Of a stretch of DNA of 64,000 bases, positions 48,031 to 57,211 are shown one piece after another. Position 1 is the first letter of the stretch, and the number at the start of each line of letters is the position of its first letter. The stretch comes from Bauldia sp. GTDB taxonomy: Bacteria; Pseudomonadota; Alphaproteobacteria; Rhizobiales; Kaistiaceae. A program made the translations under genes and the position numbers. The notes under the pieces are model-generated. The model did not search any database. It had not been told where the DNA came from and saw only the letters and a list, made by a program, of their open reading frames with translations. The stretch covers positions 1 through 64,000 of the forward strand of contig JAHCJY010000007.1 of assembly GCA_026126065.1 (NCBI GenBank). The letters run 5' to 3'.

Positions 48031-49305
48031 TCAGCGACCCGTCGGAACGCCGGCTGCGGGAACGGGCCGAGGCTCCGCCGGCCCCATCACCGTCATCCCG
48101 CCGTACCGATGCGACTCCACGCGCTCGCGCTCGATGAGCGCCGGCAGCGGCGCGCCCCGCGCGGTCCGCTCCATCAGGCGTGACTGGTCGTCGAGGCGGC
48201 GGAGGGCGGCGAGTTCGTCGCGCTGGCCGAGCCTTGCCTTGCCCACCGCCGATTTGAGGACGCCGATGGTCCGGTCGAACACGTCGAGCGGCACCGGGAA
48301 GGGGTGACCGTCCTTGCCGCCATGGGCATAGGCGAAGCGCGCGGGATCGGCGAAGCGGCACGGCGCGCCGTGGACGATTTCGGCGACGAGCGCGAGCGCC
48401 TCGACTGTGCGGGCGCCGACGCCGGGGACGAGGAGAAGCTCCGCGAAATCGGCCGGCGCGCGGTCGGCGGCGGCGGCAAGGTTGCCGTGAAGACGGCGAA
48501 GGAACACGTCCTCCGGGCGGACATCGTGGTGGGCGGGCATCACGAGGTGCGGCAGGTCGGGCTGCGCCTTCTCCCGCGGTGCAGGCGGCTTGCGGCGCGC
48601 GAGGAGGTCGGAATAGGCACGCGAGATACCATCGGGACCAATGCCGGCGAGCAGATCGAGTTGGCCTTTGCGGGAACGGTCTGCCCGCCGGTCGGCGAGA
48701 TTGACGATCTCACCCTGACTCTCCCCGTCGATGCCGGCGTGCGGCGCATCGACGAAGCTCCGCAGCCCCTCCGAGAGCCAGTGGTAGCGGCGGGCGGTGC
48801 CGGTGGCGTCCTTCATACCCTGCTGCACCACGACCCATTTGCCGTCGTCGGCTACGATGAAGCCATGGAGGTAGAGCTGAAAGCCATCCTGCACGGCGGC
48901 GCTGTCGACCTTCGCCACCAGCCGGCTCGCCCGGGCGAGCGCCGCACCGTCGAAGCCGACGCGGTCGCCGCGCGCGACCAGTTCGGCCGGCGTCAGGCGC
49001 GAATGTTTCCCGCGGCCGCCGCAGACATGGAGGCCGAGTTCGCCTTCCAGCGGCTTCAGGCCGCGCTTCAGAGCGCCGATGACGCTCGTCGTGATGCCCG
49101 AGGAATGCCAGTCCATGCCCATCACGGCGCCGAATGCCTGGAACCAGAACGGGCTCGACAGCCGGCTCAGGAACGCATCGCGTCCGAACTCGACCACGAT
49201 CGCCTGCGCGATGACCGCGCCGAGCTTGGTCATCCGCTCGCCGAGCCATGGCGGCACACGCCCGCCATGCAAAGGCAGATCGGCACTCCCCGCGCGCTGG
49301 CCCAT
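48031..49305 (-). CDS. DUF763 domain-containing protein
   Basis: 424 aa, matching the DUF763 family: ADLPLHGGRVPPWLGERM at the N-terminus, SSPFWFQAFGAVMGMDWHSSGITTSVIGALKRGL, VQDGFQLYLHGF, and a helix-hairpin-helix-like LLVPGVGARTVEALALVAE. The HhH motif suggests DNA binding or a nuclease link, and the family is widespread in archaea and thermophiles, but its function is not established. The start at 49305 (MGQRAGSADLPLH) is preferred over one 17 codons upstream. Its promoter region is shared with the divergent secreted gene at 49417. Confidence 0.9.
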   Translation of the reverse strand: MGQRAGSADLPLHGGRVPPWLGERMTKLGAVIAQAIVVEFGRDAFLSRLSSPFWFQAFGAVMGMDWHSSGITTSVIGALKRGLKPLEGELGLHVCGGRGKHSRLTPAELVARGDRVGFDGAALARASRLVAKVDSAAVQDGFQLYLHGFIVADDGKWVVVQQGMKDATGTARRYHWLSEGLRSFVDAPHAGIDGESQGEIVNLADRRADRSRKGQLDLLAGIGPDGISRAYSDLLARRKPPAPREKAQPDLPHLVMPAHHDVRPEDVFLRRLHGNLAAAADRAPADFAELLLVPGVGARTVEALALVAEIVHGAPCRFADPARFAYAHGGKDGHPFPVPLDVFDRTIGVLKSAVGKARLGQRDELAALRRLDDQSRLMERTARGAPLPALIERERVESHRYGGMTVMGPAEPRPVPAAGVPTGR

Positions 49306-49416
49306 CGCAATGTCCCCGTTCGGATCGACTGTACACGGCGAACAAATGCAGTACAATCATCGAGGGGCCTGAGCGCGAGCGAGGCTTCCCCCAGGGGTGC
49401 CGGAGGTGGGGACTTG

Positions 49417-50211
49417 ATGCCGTCTTTTCGTTTCGGTCTGCCGTGCGCCGTCGCGGCGTCGTTACTCGTCGCGGCCGCGCCGTCGCCCGTTGCCGCGCAA
49501 GGCGCACCGGCCGAGACGCCGGACGCGGTCTGCCGGGCCGTCGAAGCGTACGCGGCCGATGCCATGCGCACGCTGCCGATCCGCATCGACGCGGCTACCG
49601 AACTCGTCGGAGTGACGGTGGACTGCGCCACCGGCGTCGTGACCTACATCAAGCAGCTTCTGGTGCCGGCGAACCAGATTGCCCCCGCCGCCGAGGATCG
49701 GAGACAACTCGAACACACCGCCCTCCACTGCGGCATCGACGGACTGGCCTCGGTGTTCGCGATGACGGTCGTCGACGAGGTGCGGGCGCCGGACGGCGCG
49801 ATCTTCGCCACGCTCACCACCGTGCCATCGGATTGCGATCGCCTCACGCCGGCCCTGGCCGCTGCGGCCGCGCTGCTGACGGCCGAGGAACTCGAAGCGC
49901 GGCTCGCGGCGATCGCCGCCGTGTACCAGCCGAACCTCCCGGTCCGGCTGAGCGACAGCCTCTCCCTGATGTCCGTCTTCCAGGGCGCCGACGCGCTGGT
50001 GTTCTTCTACAAGCTTGGCGCCGCCTACCCGCCGGAGGCCGGTCCGGCAGTCGAGGCGCAGATGAGGCCGGCGCTCCTCGACAATGACTGCACCGACGAC
50101 GACCGGCTCATCCTCCTCCGCTCGGGTGCTACGATCACGTATCGCTTCCGCGACGCAAACGACACGAACCTGTTTGCCGTGACGGTGACGGCCGCCGAAT
50201 GCACCGGCTAA
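49417..50211 (+). CDS. Exported two-module Cys-ladder protein (paralogue B)
   Basis: 264 aa. Signal peptide to about residue 28 (PVAAQ). One type 1 module with C39-X30-C70-X34-C105-X34-C140 and one type 2 module with C225-X36-C262. The signature sequences match the other paralogues: EVRAPDGAIFATLTT in module 1 and LPVRLSDSLSL, VFFYKLG and LLRSGATITYRFRD in module 2. A very strong Shine-Dalgarno (GGAGGTGG, 49402-49409) fixes the ATG at 49417 and suggests high expression. Paralogue C follows 66 bases downstream. Function unknown. Confidence 0.88.
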   Translation: MPSFRFGLPCAVAASLLVAAAPSPVAAQGAPAETPDAVCRAVEAYAADAMRTLPIRIDAATELVGVTVDCATGVVTYIKQLLVPANQIAPAAEDRRQLEHTALHCGIDGLASVFAMTVVDEVRAPDGAIFATLTTVPSDCDRLTPALAAAAALLTAEELEARLAAIAAVYQPNLPVRLSDSLSLMSVFQGADALVFFYKLGAAYPPEAGPAVEAQMRPALLDNDCTDDDRLILLRSGATITYRFRDANDTNLFAVTVTAAECTG

Positions 50212-50277
50212 CGCGACGCCCGTGACTGGCGAAGCGGCGACCCGTACAGTCCGGTCGCACGTGCCGGGGATTCTCCG

Positions 50278-51063
50278 ATGAGATCGCTTCTTGACGCCCG
50301 TCGGGCTGCGGCGGCTGCGGCCATGGTCGCCGGCATGGCCCTGCCCGCAGCCGCGCAGGCGCCGCTTGCAGCGCCCGCGCCGGACCTGCAATGCCGCGCC
50401 ATGGAGCCGTACGTGGCGGAAGCCAACCGGACCATGCCGCAGGCGGCAGACGACGTCACCGAGAACGTCGAGATCCGGCTCGACTGCGCCGCCGGCACGA
50501 TCACCTACATCAAGCGGCTCCTCGTCGCCCCTGCCGACCTGCCGGCGAACTGGGAGCGGCTGAGACAGGCGCAGCACACGGCGACCTATTGCAGCCCCGA
50601 CGGCGCAACCGCCCGCTACGGCCTCGTCGCCATGGACGCACTGCACGCGCCGGACGGGGCGATCGTGACGCTTCTCACGACGACGCCGGCCGACTGTGCG
50701 CGCGTCGAAGGAGGACAGGCGCTCCTGACGCTGGCGGAGCTCGATGCCTATCTCGAGGAGCGGGCGCAGGCGATCCGCCCGACGCTGCCGGTGCGGATCG
50801 ACGACGTGACGACCATGGTGTCGATCTTCCATGGCGCTGCCGCGCTGATCTATTTCTACCAGCTCGGCTTCGCGGTGCCGGAGGCGCAGCGTGCGGCGTT
50901 CGCGGAGACCGCCACGGACCTTCGCAACCAGCTCTGCGCCGACTCAGGCGTACGGCTCGTGCTGTTCTCCGGCGGAACCGTCACCTACCGCTACAGCGAC
51001 AGCGCGGGCGCGCCGGTGTTCAGCGTTGCGATCGCCGCGGCGGACTGCGTGACGGCGCCGTGA
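50278..51063 (+). CDS. Exported two-module Cys-ladder protein (paralogue C)
   Basis: 261 aa. Signal peptide to about residue 27 (LPAAAQ). Type 1 module with C39-X30-C70-X34-C105-X34-C140, identical in spacing and even residue number to paralogue B, then type 2 with C220-X36-C257. Shared motifs: TITYIKRLLV, HAPDGAIVTLLTTTPADC, LPVRIDDVTTMVSIF, YFYQLG and SGGTVTYRYSD. It looks like a tandem duplicate of B that has diverged considerably. It converges with pheT, 30 bases apart. Confidence 0.88.
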   Translation: MRSLLDARRAAAAAAMVAGMALPAAAQAPLAAPAPDLQCRAMEPYVAEANRTMPQAADDVTENVEIRLDCAAGTITYIKRLLVAPADLPANWERLRQAQHTATYCSPDGATARYGLVAMDALHAPDGAIVTLLTTTPADCARVEGGQALLTLAELDAYLEERAQAIRPTLPVRIDDVTTMVSIFHGAAALIYFYQLGFAVPEAQRAAFAETATDLRNQLCADSGVRLVLFSGGTVTYRYSDSAGAPVFSVAIAAADCVTAP

Positions 51064-51093
51064 GCGCCACGACGATGATGGGCACGACGGCCG

Positions 51094-53514
51094 TCAGCTG
51101 CGGAGGACGGCGCCCGTCGCCTTGACGGTCTCCGCGACGATCTTCGCCGAGACGGCCTCGATGTCGGCCTCGGTCAGCGTCTTCTGCCAGGGCTGGAGCG
51201 TTACCTCGATGGCGACGGACCGCTTGCCCTCTCCGATCGCCGGCCCTTCGAAGACGTCGAAGACCTGGACGGCCGCGATGAGCTTGCGGTCGGCGCCTTC
51301 CGCCGCGCGGACGATCCGCGCAGCCTCGACGCCGCGGTCCACCACGAACGCGAAGTCGCGCCGGACGGCCTGGAGGTCCGGCAGGTCGAGCGGCGGACGG
51401 GTCTTCGTCGCCTTCACTTTCGGCGTCGGCAGGGCCTCGAGGATCACGACGAAGGCCGCGACGGGGCCAGACATGTCGAGCTGCTCCAGCGTGGTCGGGT
51501 GGAACTCGCCGAACCAGCCGAGCACCGTCTTCGGGCCGAGCTGGACCGTACCCGCCCTGCCGGGGTGGAACCAGGCGGGCCCGCCGGACACGACCTGAAC
51601 CTTGTCGGTGGCAATCCCGAGCGCGTCGAGGAGGGCCATGAGGTCGGCCTTGGCGTCGAACACGTCGACGGAGCGGGTGGCGGCCTGCCAGTGGCGACCG
51701 CTGCCGGCGACGCCGGCCGAGCCGTAACGGATGCCCGCCGCGGCGGTGAACTGGTCCTCGGGGCGAACGCCGCGGTAGATCTGGCCGACCTCGAACAGAG
51801 CGCCGTCACCGAAGCCGCGCGCCACGTTCCGCTGCGCGGCCGCCGCAAGCCCGGGCAGGAGGCTCGGACGCATGTCGGTCATGTCGGCCGAGATCGGGTT
51901 GGCCAGCGAAAGCTCGGGCTGGCCGCCGCCGAACAGAACCGCGCGGTCCTTCGGGATGAACGACCACGTGACCGCCTCGACGAGGCCGCGCGCGGCCAGC
52001 GCCCGGCGCGCGGTGCGGACGCGACGCTGGCTGAGGGTGAGCACGGGCCGCGAAACGCCTTCGACCTTCCGCATGGGCCGCACCGGCACGGCGTCGACGC
52101 CGACCATCCGCATCACCTCCTCGACGAGGTCCGCCTTGCCGCCGACATCGGGCCGCCAGGTCGGGACGGAGACCGCGAGTGTCTCCCCGTGGCCGGCGAC
52201 AACGAAACCAAGCCGGCTCAGGATATCCGTGATCTCGGTCTCCGGCAGATCGAGGCCGGCGAGGCGCCTGACTTCCGACACCGGGAAATCGACCACGCGA
52301 CGCGCGACATGGGCCGAGCCGGCGACGACCATCTCGCTCGCTTCGCCGCCGCATAGGTCAAGGATCAGGCGGGTCGCGAGTTCGAGGCCGGGCACGCAGA
52401 ATTCCGGATCGACGCCACGCTCGAAGCGGAAGCGCGCATCCGAGTTGATGCCGAGCTTGCGGCCGGTCTGGGCGATGTTGAGTGCGTCCCACAGCGCCGA
52501 CTCGACCAGCACGTCGGTGGTGGCTTCGGTGCAGCCCGTCTCCTCGCCGCCCATGATGCCGGCGATCGATTCCACGCCCTTCTGGTCTGATATGACGACC
52601 ATGGTCTCGTCGAGCCGATAGGTGCGGCCGTCGAGCGCCACGAGCTCCTCGCCCGGCCTCGCGCGGCGGACGGTGAGGTTGCCGGTCACCTTCGCGGCAT
52701 CGAAGACGTGGAGCGGCCGGTTACGGTCGTAGGTCAGGAAGTTCGTGACGTCGACGAGCGCGTTGATGGGGCGGAGGCCGATCGAACGCAGGCGCTGCTG
52801 CAGCCATTCCGGCGACGGGCCGTTCCTGACGCCGCGGATGAGGCGGAGCGCGAAGGCCGGGCAGAGGTTCGGCGCATCACCAAGATCGAGCGTCACCGGC
52901 AAGGGCGCGGGGAGCGCGGCGTGACCGGGAGGAAGCGCGTGGCCGATCAGCGTCCCCAGACCAGCCGCGGCGAGATCGCGGGCGATGCCGGATACGCCGA
53001 GGCAGTCCGGCCGGTTCGGCGTGACGGATACGTCGAACAGCGGATCGGAGAGCTTCTTCCACGCCGCGAAGGACGTGCCCACGGGCGCGTCGGCCGGCAG
53101 CTCGATGATGCCTTCGTGCTCCTCCGACAGGCCGAGTTCGCGCTCCGAAACCAGCATGCCGCGGCTCTCGACATCGCGGATCTTGCCGATCTTGAGCACA
53201 TCGCCGGTGTACGGGATGACCGAGCCGGGCGCCGCGAAGACCGCCTTCATGCCGGCGCGCGCGTTCGGGGCGCCGCAGACGACCTGGACCGGCCCGCCCC
53301 CATCCCCGACGTCGACCATGCAGACGCGGAGCCGGTCGGCGTTCGGGTGCTGCACCGCCGACACCACGCTCGCGATCCGGAACGGCGCCAGCGCCGTGGA
53401 CGGATCCGCGACGCTTTCGACCTCGAGACCGATGCGCGTCAGCGTGCGGGCGATCTCGTCCGCGTCCGCCTCGGTGTGGAGGTGCTCCTTGAGCCAGGAC
53501 AGGGTGAACTTCAC
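51094..53514 (-). CDS. pheT: Phenylalanine-tRNA ligase beta subunit
   Basis: Large subunit of the (alpha-beta)2 phenylalanyl-tRNA synthetase, 806 aa. Domains in order: an N-terminal [11 protein letters not shown] segment, EMAP-type tRNA-binding fold (about 40-150), B3/B4 editing domain, B5 (about 400-470), catalytic-like core, and a C-terminal FDX-ACB anticodon-binding domain (about 710-806). The start is the GTG at 53514, overlapping the pheS stop by four bases (GTGA); the longer frame upstream would run through pheS. Last gene of the rpmI-rplT-pheS-pheT operon. Confidence 0.97.
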   Translation of the reverse strand: MKFTLSWLKEHLHTEADADEIARTLTRIGLEVESVADPSTALAPFRIASVVSAVQHPNADRLRVCMVDVGDGGGPVQVVCGAPNARAGMKAVFAAPGSVIPYTGDVLKIGKIRDVESRGMLVSERELGLSEEHEGIIELPADAPVGTSFAAWKKLSDPLFDVSVTPNRPDCLGVSGIARDLAAAGLGTLIGHALPPGHAALPAPLPVTLDLGDAPNLCPAFALRLIRGVRNGPSPEWLQQRLRSIGLRPINALVDVTNFLTYDRNRPLHVFDAAKVTGNLTVRRARPGEELVALDGRTYRLDETMVVISDQKGVESIAGIMGGEETGCTEATTDVLVESALWDALNIAQTGRKLGINSDARFRFERGVDPEFCVPGLELATRLILDLCGGEASEMVVAGSAHVARRVVDFPVSEVRRLAGLDLPETEITDILSRLGFVVAGHGETLAVSVPTWRPDVGGKADLVEEVMRMVGVDAVPVRPMRKVEGVSRPVLTLSQRRVRTARRALAARGLVEAVTWSFIPKDRAVLFGGGQPELSLANPISADMTDMRPSLLPGLAAAAQRNVARGFGDGALFEVGQIYRGVRPEDQFTAAAGIRYGSAGVAGSGRHWQAATRSVDVFDAKADLMALLDALGIATDKVQVVSGGPAWFHPGRAGTVQLGPKTVLGWFGEFHPTTLEQLDMSGPVAAFVVILEALPTPKVKATKTRPPLDLPDLQAVRRDFAFVVDRGVEAARIVRAAEGADRKLIAAVQVFDVFEGPAIGEGKRSVAIEVTLQPWQKTLTEADIEAVSAKIVAETVKATGAVLRS

Positions 53515-54593
53515 GACGACAGCCCTCCGGCGAGCGACGGCAGGTCGAGCGGGCGGAAGCCGTAGTGGCGCAGCCAGCGGACATCGGCGTCGAAGAAGGC
53601 GCGGAGGTCCGGCATGCCGTATTTCAGCATCGCGATGCGGTCGATCCCCATGCCCCAGGCAAAGCCCTGGTATTTGTCGGGGTCGATGCCGCCGTGACGC
53701 AGGACGTTCGGGTGGACCATCCCGCAGCCGAGGATTTCGAGCCAGTCGTCGCCCTCGCCGAAGCGCACTTCGTTGCCGACGCGCCTGCAGCGGATGTCGA
53801 CTTCCATCGACGGCTCGGTGAACGGGAAGAAGCTCGGCCGGAAGCGCATCTCGACGCGGTCGACCTCGAAGAAGGCGCGGCAGAACTCCTCCAGCACCCA
53901 CTTCAGATGGCCGATATTGGTTTCTTCCTCGATCACCAGCCCTTCGAGCTGGTGGAACATCGGCGTGTGGGTCTGGTCGCTGTCCTGGCGGTAGGTGCGG
54001 CCGGGGATGACGACGCGGATCGGCGGCTTCTGCTGCTCCATCGTGCGGATCTGCACGGGCGAGGTGTGGGTGCGGAGGAGGAGCCGCTCGCCCTCGGCGT
54101 TCGGGTTGAAGAAGAACGTGTCGTGCATTTCGCGGGCGGGATGGCCGACCGGGAAATTCAGCGCGGTGAAGTTGTAGTAGTCGGTCTCGATGTCCGGCCC
54201 TTCGGCGATGGCAAAGCCGAGGTCGGAGCAGATGGCGGTGATCTCGTCGATCACCTGGCTGACGGGGTGGATGCGGCCGGTCTCGAGCGGGGAGCGGCGG
54301 ACGGGCAGCGTCACATCGACGGCTTCCGCGGCAAGGCGCTTCTGCAACGCCTCCTCGCGCAAAATTGCCCTTCGCAGCGCGAGCGCCTCGTTGACGCGGT
54401 CCTTGAGGCCGTTGATCGTCGGGCCGGCGGTCTGCCGCTCGGCGGGGCTCATCGTGCCGAGCGTCTTCAGGAGCTCGGAGACGGAGCCCTTCTTGCCGAG
54501 GGCGGAAACGCGCACGGCCTCGAGCGACGCCTCGTCTGCGGCGCTGCCCACCGCCGCAAGGATCATGCGCTCGATCGTATCGATGTCAGACAT
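53511..54593 (-). CDS. pheS: Phenylalanine-tRNA ligase alpha subunit
   Basis: Catalytic subunit, 360 aa. An N-terminal coiled-coil tRNA-binding arm (residues 1-90) precedes the class II core with motif 1 around [19 protein letters not shown], motif 2 [16 protein letters not shown], and motif 3 [22 protein letters not shown]. It lies 149 bases downstream of rplT and is translationally coupled to pheT. Confidence 0.98.
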   Translation of the reverse strand: MSDIDTIERMILAAVGSAADEASLEAVRVSALGKKGSVSELLKTLGTMSPAERQTAGPTINGLKDRVNEALALRRAILREEALQKRLAAEAVDVTLPVRRSPLETGRIHPVSQVIDEITAICSDLGFAIAEGPDIETDYYNFTALNFPVGHPAREMHDTFFFNPNAEGERLLLRTHTSPVQIRTMEQQKPPIRVVIPGRTYRQDSDQTHTPMFHQLEGLVIEEETNIGHLKWVLEEFCRAFFEVDRVEMRFRPSFFPFTEPSMEVDIRCRRVGNEVRFGEGDDWLEILGCGMVHPNVLRHGGIDPDKYQGFAWGMGIDRIAMLKYGMPDLRAFFDADVRWLRHYGFRPLDLPSLAGGLSS

Positions 54594-54742
54594 TCGCCGT
54601 CCTCATTGCCTGCTGGAGAAGGCTTGGGCCCGCCGGAAGAAATGGCGCGGCCGATGAGAAACGGGTCACGGGGCCGCGCGTCAACCCCGCGCCGGGGAAC
54701 CGGCACGGGACGATGTCATCGGCCTCGAAAAAGCGAGGGTGG

Positions 54743-55102
54743 CTAGGCCGCCAGCGCGCCCTTCGCCTGCTCGGCCAGCGCCTTGAAGGCGTCGGGCTCA
54801 TGCACGGCGATGTCGGCGAGCATTTTGCGGTCGACGGTGACCCCGGCCTTCGCGAGGCCGTCGATAAATCGGGAATAGGTCAGGTCGTGGATGCGGGCGG
54901 CGGCGTTGATGCGCTGGATCCACAGGCCGCGGAAGGTGCGCTTCCGGTTCTTGCGGTCGCGATAGGCGTACTGGTTCGCCTTGTCGACCGCCTGCTTGGC
55001 GATGCGGATGGTGTTCTTGCGGCGGCCGTAGAAACCTTCGGCGGCCTTCAGAACCTTCTTGTGGCGGGCGTGCGAAGTGACGCCCCGTTTCACGCGCGAC
55101 AT
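54743..55102 (-). CDS. rplT: 50S ribosomal protein L20
   Basis: 119 aa, starting [30 protein letters not shown], the classic L20 N-terminus that threads into 23S rRNA; C-terminal globular part with [22 protein letters not shown]. In many bacteria L20 also represses its own operon by binding leader or intercistronic RNA; whether it does here is untested. 34 bases downstream of rpmI. Confidence 0.98.
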   Translation of the reverse strand: MSRVKRGVTSHARHKKVLKAAEGFYGRRKNTIRIAKQAVDKANQYAYRDRKNRKRTFRGLWIQRINAAARIHDLTYSRFIDGLAKAGVTVDRKMLADIAVHEPDAFKALAEQAKGALAA

Positions 55103-55136
55103 GGCGTTCTCCTAAAGCGGGGGTTGGACCGGGGAC

Positions 55137-55337
55137 TCAGCCGTTCGGAAGGAAGTACTTCTTGACGTTGTCGCCGTCCGTCTTGAACAGGACGTTCGTT
55201 CCGCGCGCATTGCGGATGAACTTTGCTGTCCGCTTCACCATGCCGTGGCGCTTGCCGGCCTGACCGGCGAGGACCTTGCCGGTCCCGGTTACCTTGAAGC
55301 GCTTCTTCGCGCCGCTCTTGGTCTTCATCTTGGGCAT
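55137..55337 (-). CDS. rpmI: 50S ribosomal protein L35
   Basis: 66 aa, [22 protein letters not shown]... with the usual basic body and KYFLPNG end. The start at 55337 matches the family; an upstream in-frame frame is the leader. Unusually it is not adjacent to infC: two other genes and a promoter (55442-55470) lie between. Confidence 0.98.
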   Translation of the reverse strand: MPKMKTKSGAKKRFKVTGTGKVLAGQAGKRHGMVKRTAKFIRNARGTNVLFKTDGDNVKKYFLPNG

Positions 55338-55402
55338 TTGGCTCTCCATAAAGCGCCAACGTCGGGCGAACCCGAGGACGCATCGTTCTTGCTTGAGCGA
55401 AT

Positions 55403-55470
55403 ATCCCCGCCACGGCATGCCCTGCCGGGCGGGGATGCGGGCTTATAGAGGTGCGGCCGCGCGCGCGCAA
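55403..55470 (-). promoter_or_regulatory. rpmI promoter and 5' leader hairpin
   Basis: Minus-strand promoter TTGCGC (55465-55470), 17-base spacer, TATAAG (55442-55447), a good sigma70-type pair. The predicted start near 55435 coincides with the 5' arm of a near-perfect hairpin (55403-55436; ATCCCCGCC and CGGCA arms, one unpaired base, 5-base loop). The leader then runs about 65 bases to the L35 start. The hairpin may protect the mRNA end or serve as an autoregulatory site. Confidence 0.65.
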
Positions 55471-55526
55471 GCGCGACGCCTTGCGTCGGATCGCGCCAAC
55501 CGCTTGGGGCGAGTGTCGGAGCCGCG

Positions 55527-56105
55527 CTATCCTACCCGCCGGAACAAGCCCGGATAGTCCACGACCAGCCCATCGGCATCGACCTCGAGGTCGGCGGTGA
55601 AGCCGGTGCCGTCGAGGGCTTCGAAGCGGTAGCGGCGGCCCTGGGCGAGGCACGTGTAGCGCTGGCGGACCGGCTTCGGAACGAAGTCGGGCGCAGCGAG
55701 ATGCGCGACCAGGATTTCGGCGCTCTCGCCTTCGCTGAGGGCGAGGCGGTGGATCGGCAGGCTGTTGGTGAAGGGCGTCGCCGCGATGTCGATGTCGATG
55801 CAGCCATCGAGTTCCGGCAGGGCCTCACCGGTCGTCACATTGGCCCAGGAGCCGTTCCTGCGACCGAGCGAGAGCTGCAGGAAGCCCGGACGCGCGGTGT
55901 CGAGCGTGAGGTTCTGGAACTCCCAGCCCGGCCGCAGCAGGAGATGGTAATGGACGCCGAACTTCGCCCCGCCGTCTTCGCCGATGGCGACCGAGTGGAC
56001 GTTCACGGCGTCGCCATGGTGTTGCAGTTCGAGGTGTTCGAGCCCCTCGCCCGACCAGGGCTTCCAGCGGACGATGCGAGACTGCGGCATGTCCACCACG
56101 CTCAC
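55527..56105 (-). CDS. Putative glycolipid-binding domain protein
   Basis: 192 aa. It matches the PF06475-type putative glycolipid-binding family: RWKPWSGEGLEHLELQ, YHLLLRPGWEFQNLTL, ELDGCIDIDIAATPFTNSLPIHRL, QRYTCL and the C-terminal VDADGLVVDYPGLFRR. No signal peptide. Function is inferred from structure only in the family. The GTG at 56105 overlaps the stop of the upstream gene by four bases (GTGA); GTG or ATG codons 2-5 codons later are alternatives. Lies between infC and rpmI. Confidence 0.85.
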   Translation of the reverse strand: MSVVDMPQSRIVRWKPWSGEGLEHLELQHHGDAVNVHSVAIGEDGGAKFGVHYHLLLRPGWEFQNLTLDTARPGFLQLSLGRRNGSWANVTTGEALPELDGCIDIDIAATPFTNSLPIHRLALSEGESAEILVAHLAAPDFVPKPVRQRYTCLAQGRRYRFEALDGTGFTADLEVDADGLVVDYPGLFRRVG

Positions 56106-56464
56106 GGCCGGTACGCCGGCGTCGTGGCCAGCGTCTCGAGCTCCGCCTCGATGCATTCCCCGAAGATGACGTAGCTGCCGAGGCCGCCCATCAGGGAAAT
56201 CTCGTAGCAGTGGTCGATCGTCGCGCGGAGGAGCGTGCGCCAGATCGCGGCGAGTGCCTCATAGGCAGCGGCTTCCTCAGCGAGGCACGCTCCGTAGAGG
56301 GCCTCGACATAAACGCCCGTCAGCGAGGCGTACTGCAGGCAATAGGCGGGCGTGTCGTAGTCGGGCGGCGCAAGGACGTTCTGCTGGGCGAAGGCGGGCG
56401 CCGGCGCTGCGAGGGCCAGGCCCGCCACAGACGCCGCGGCGAGGAGGCTGGCTCCGCGATTCAT
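56102..56464 (-). CDS. Small exported four-cysteine protein coupled to infC
   Basis: 120 aa. Signal peptide to about residue 27 (PAFAQ). The mature part is predicted helical with four cysteines in a symmetric pattern, C42-X17-C60-X25-C86-X17-C104, suggesting two disulfides that staple a helical hairpin or small bundle. Tyr-rich. Its ATG overlaps the infC stop (ATGA, 56461-56464), so it is translated as part of the IF3 transcript, an odd place for a secreted protein. No family recognised. Confidence 0.8.
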   Translation of the reverse strand: MNRGASLLAAASVAGLALAAPAPAFAQQNVLAPPDYDTPAYCLQYASLTGVYVEALYGACLAEEAAAYEALAAIWRTLLRATIDHCYEISLMGGLGSYVIFGECIEAELETLATTPAYRP

Positions 56465-56997
56465 CGCGGCGCCAGGATCATGACCATCTGGCGGCCTTCG
56501 AGCCTTGGCTCGGCCTCGACCTTGGCCTCGGTCAGGGTCTCTTCCTTCACGCGGTCGAGCAGCTTCACGCCGAGTTCCTGGTGGGCCATTTCGCGGCCGC
56601 GGAAGCGGAGCGTCACCTTGACCTTGTCGCCCTCCTCGAAGAAGCGCCGCATCGACTTCATCTTCACGTCGTAGTCGTGCGTGTCGATGTTCGGGCGCAT
56701 CTTGATCTCCTTGACCTCGACCACCTTCTGGCGCTTCCGGGCCTCAGCCGCCTTCTTCTGCGACTGGTATTTGAAGCGGCCGAAATCCATCACCTTGGCG
56801 ACGGGCGGCACGGCATTGGGAGAAATCTCGACGAGATCGAGGCCTGCTGCCTGGGCGATCGCGATGGCCTGCTCGATCGGAGTCGGACCGAGATTGCCGC
56901 CATCCTCGCCGATCAGCTGAACGGCCGGAACCCGGATTTCCTCGTTGACGCGCGGGCCGTCCTTGGTGGGAGGCGGGGCTCTGTGGGGTCGACGAAT
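56461..56997 (-). CDS. infC: Translation initiation factor IF-3
   Basis: 178 aa: N-terminal domain ([43 protein letters not shown]) and C-terminal domain ([38 protein letters not shown]). It lacks any nearby ATG/GTG/TTG at the right place; an ATT at 56997 has AGGAG (57006-57010) at an ideal eight-base spacing and yields the usual [22 protein letters not shown]-terminus. AUU starts are the known basis of IF3 autoregulation because IF3 itself discriminates against them. Leader contains a strong hairpin. Confidence 0.96.
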   Translation of the reverse strand: MRRPHRAPPPTKDGPRVNEEIRVPAVQLIGEDGGNLGPTPIEQAIAIAQAAGLDLVEISPNAVPPVAKVMDFGRFKYQSQKKAAEARKRQKVVEVKEIKMRPNIDTHDYDVKMKSMRRFFEEGDKVKVTLRFRGREMAHQELGVKLLDRVKEETLTEAKVEAEPRLEGRQMVMILAPR

Positions 56998-57045
56998 GGC
57001 TATTGCTCCTGTTGTTTCGGGCGATCCCACGGGCAATACGAATAA

Positions 57046-57072
57046 GGCCCGCCGCGGAGTGCCGCGGGGCCC
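57046..57072 (-). other. infC leader hairpin and weak promoter candidate
   Basis: On the minus strand a GC-rich hairpin (GGCCC and CGCGG arms, small bulge) sits about 50 bases before the IF3 start and is followed by TTATTCG. A TTGACT (57135-57140) upstream could be the -35 of the infC promoter, but its -10 is poor. The hairpin could act in attenuation or stability; evidence is only structural. Confidence 0.35.
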
Positions 57073-57211
57073 AAAACATCCATACCACCCGACATGCGGG
57101 ATCAGGCCGTAGAGTTGTGGCCCGGGGGAACGGAAGTCAACTCCTCCAGCCCGTCGGTCATGGTTTAAGGTCCGCGCTGTTGCGCGCATGCCGCGCCGGA
57201 GGAGTTCTGCG

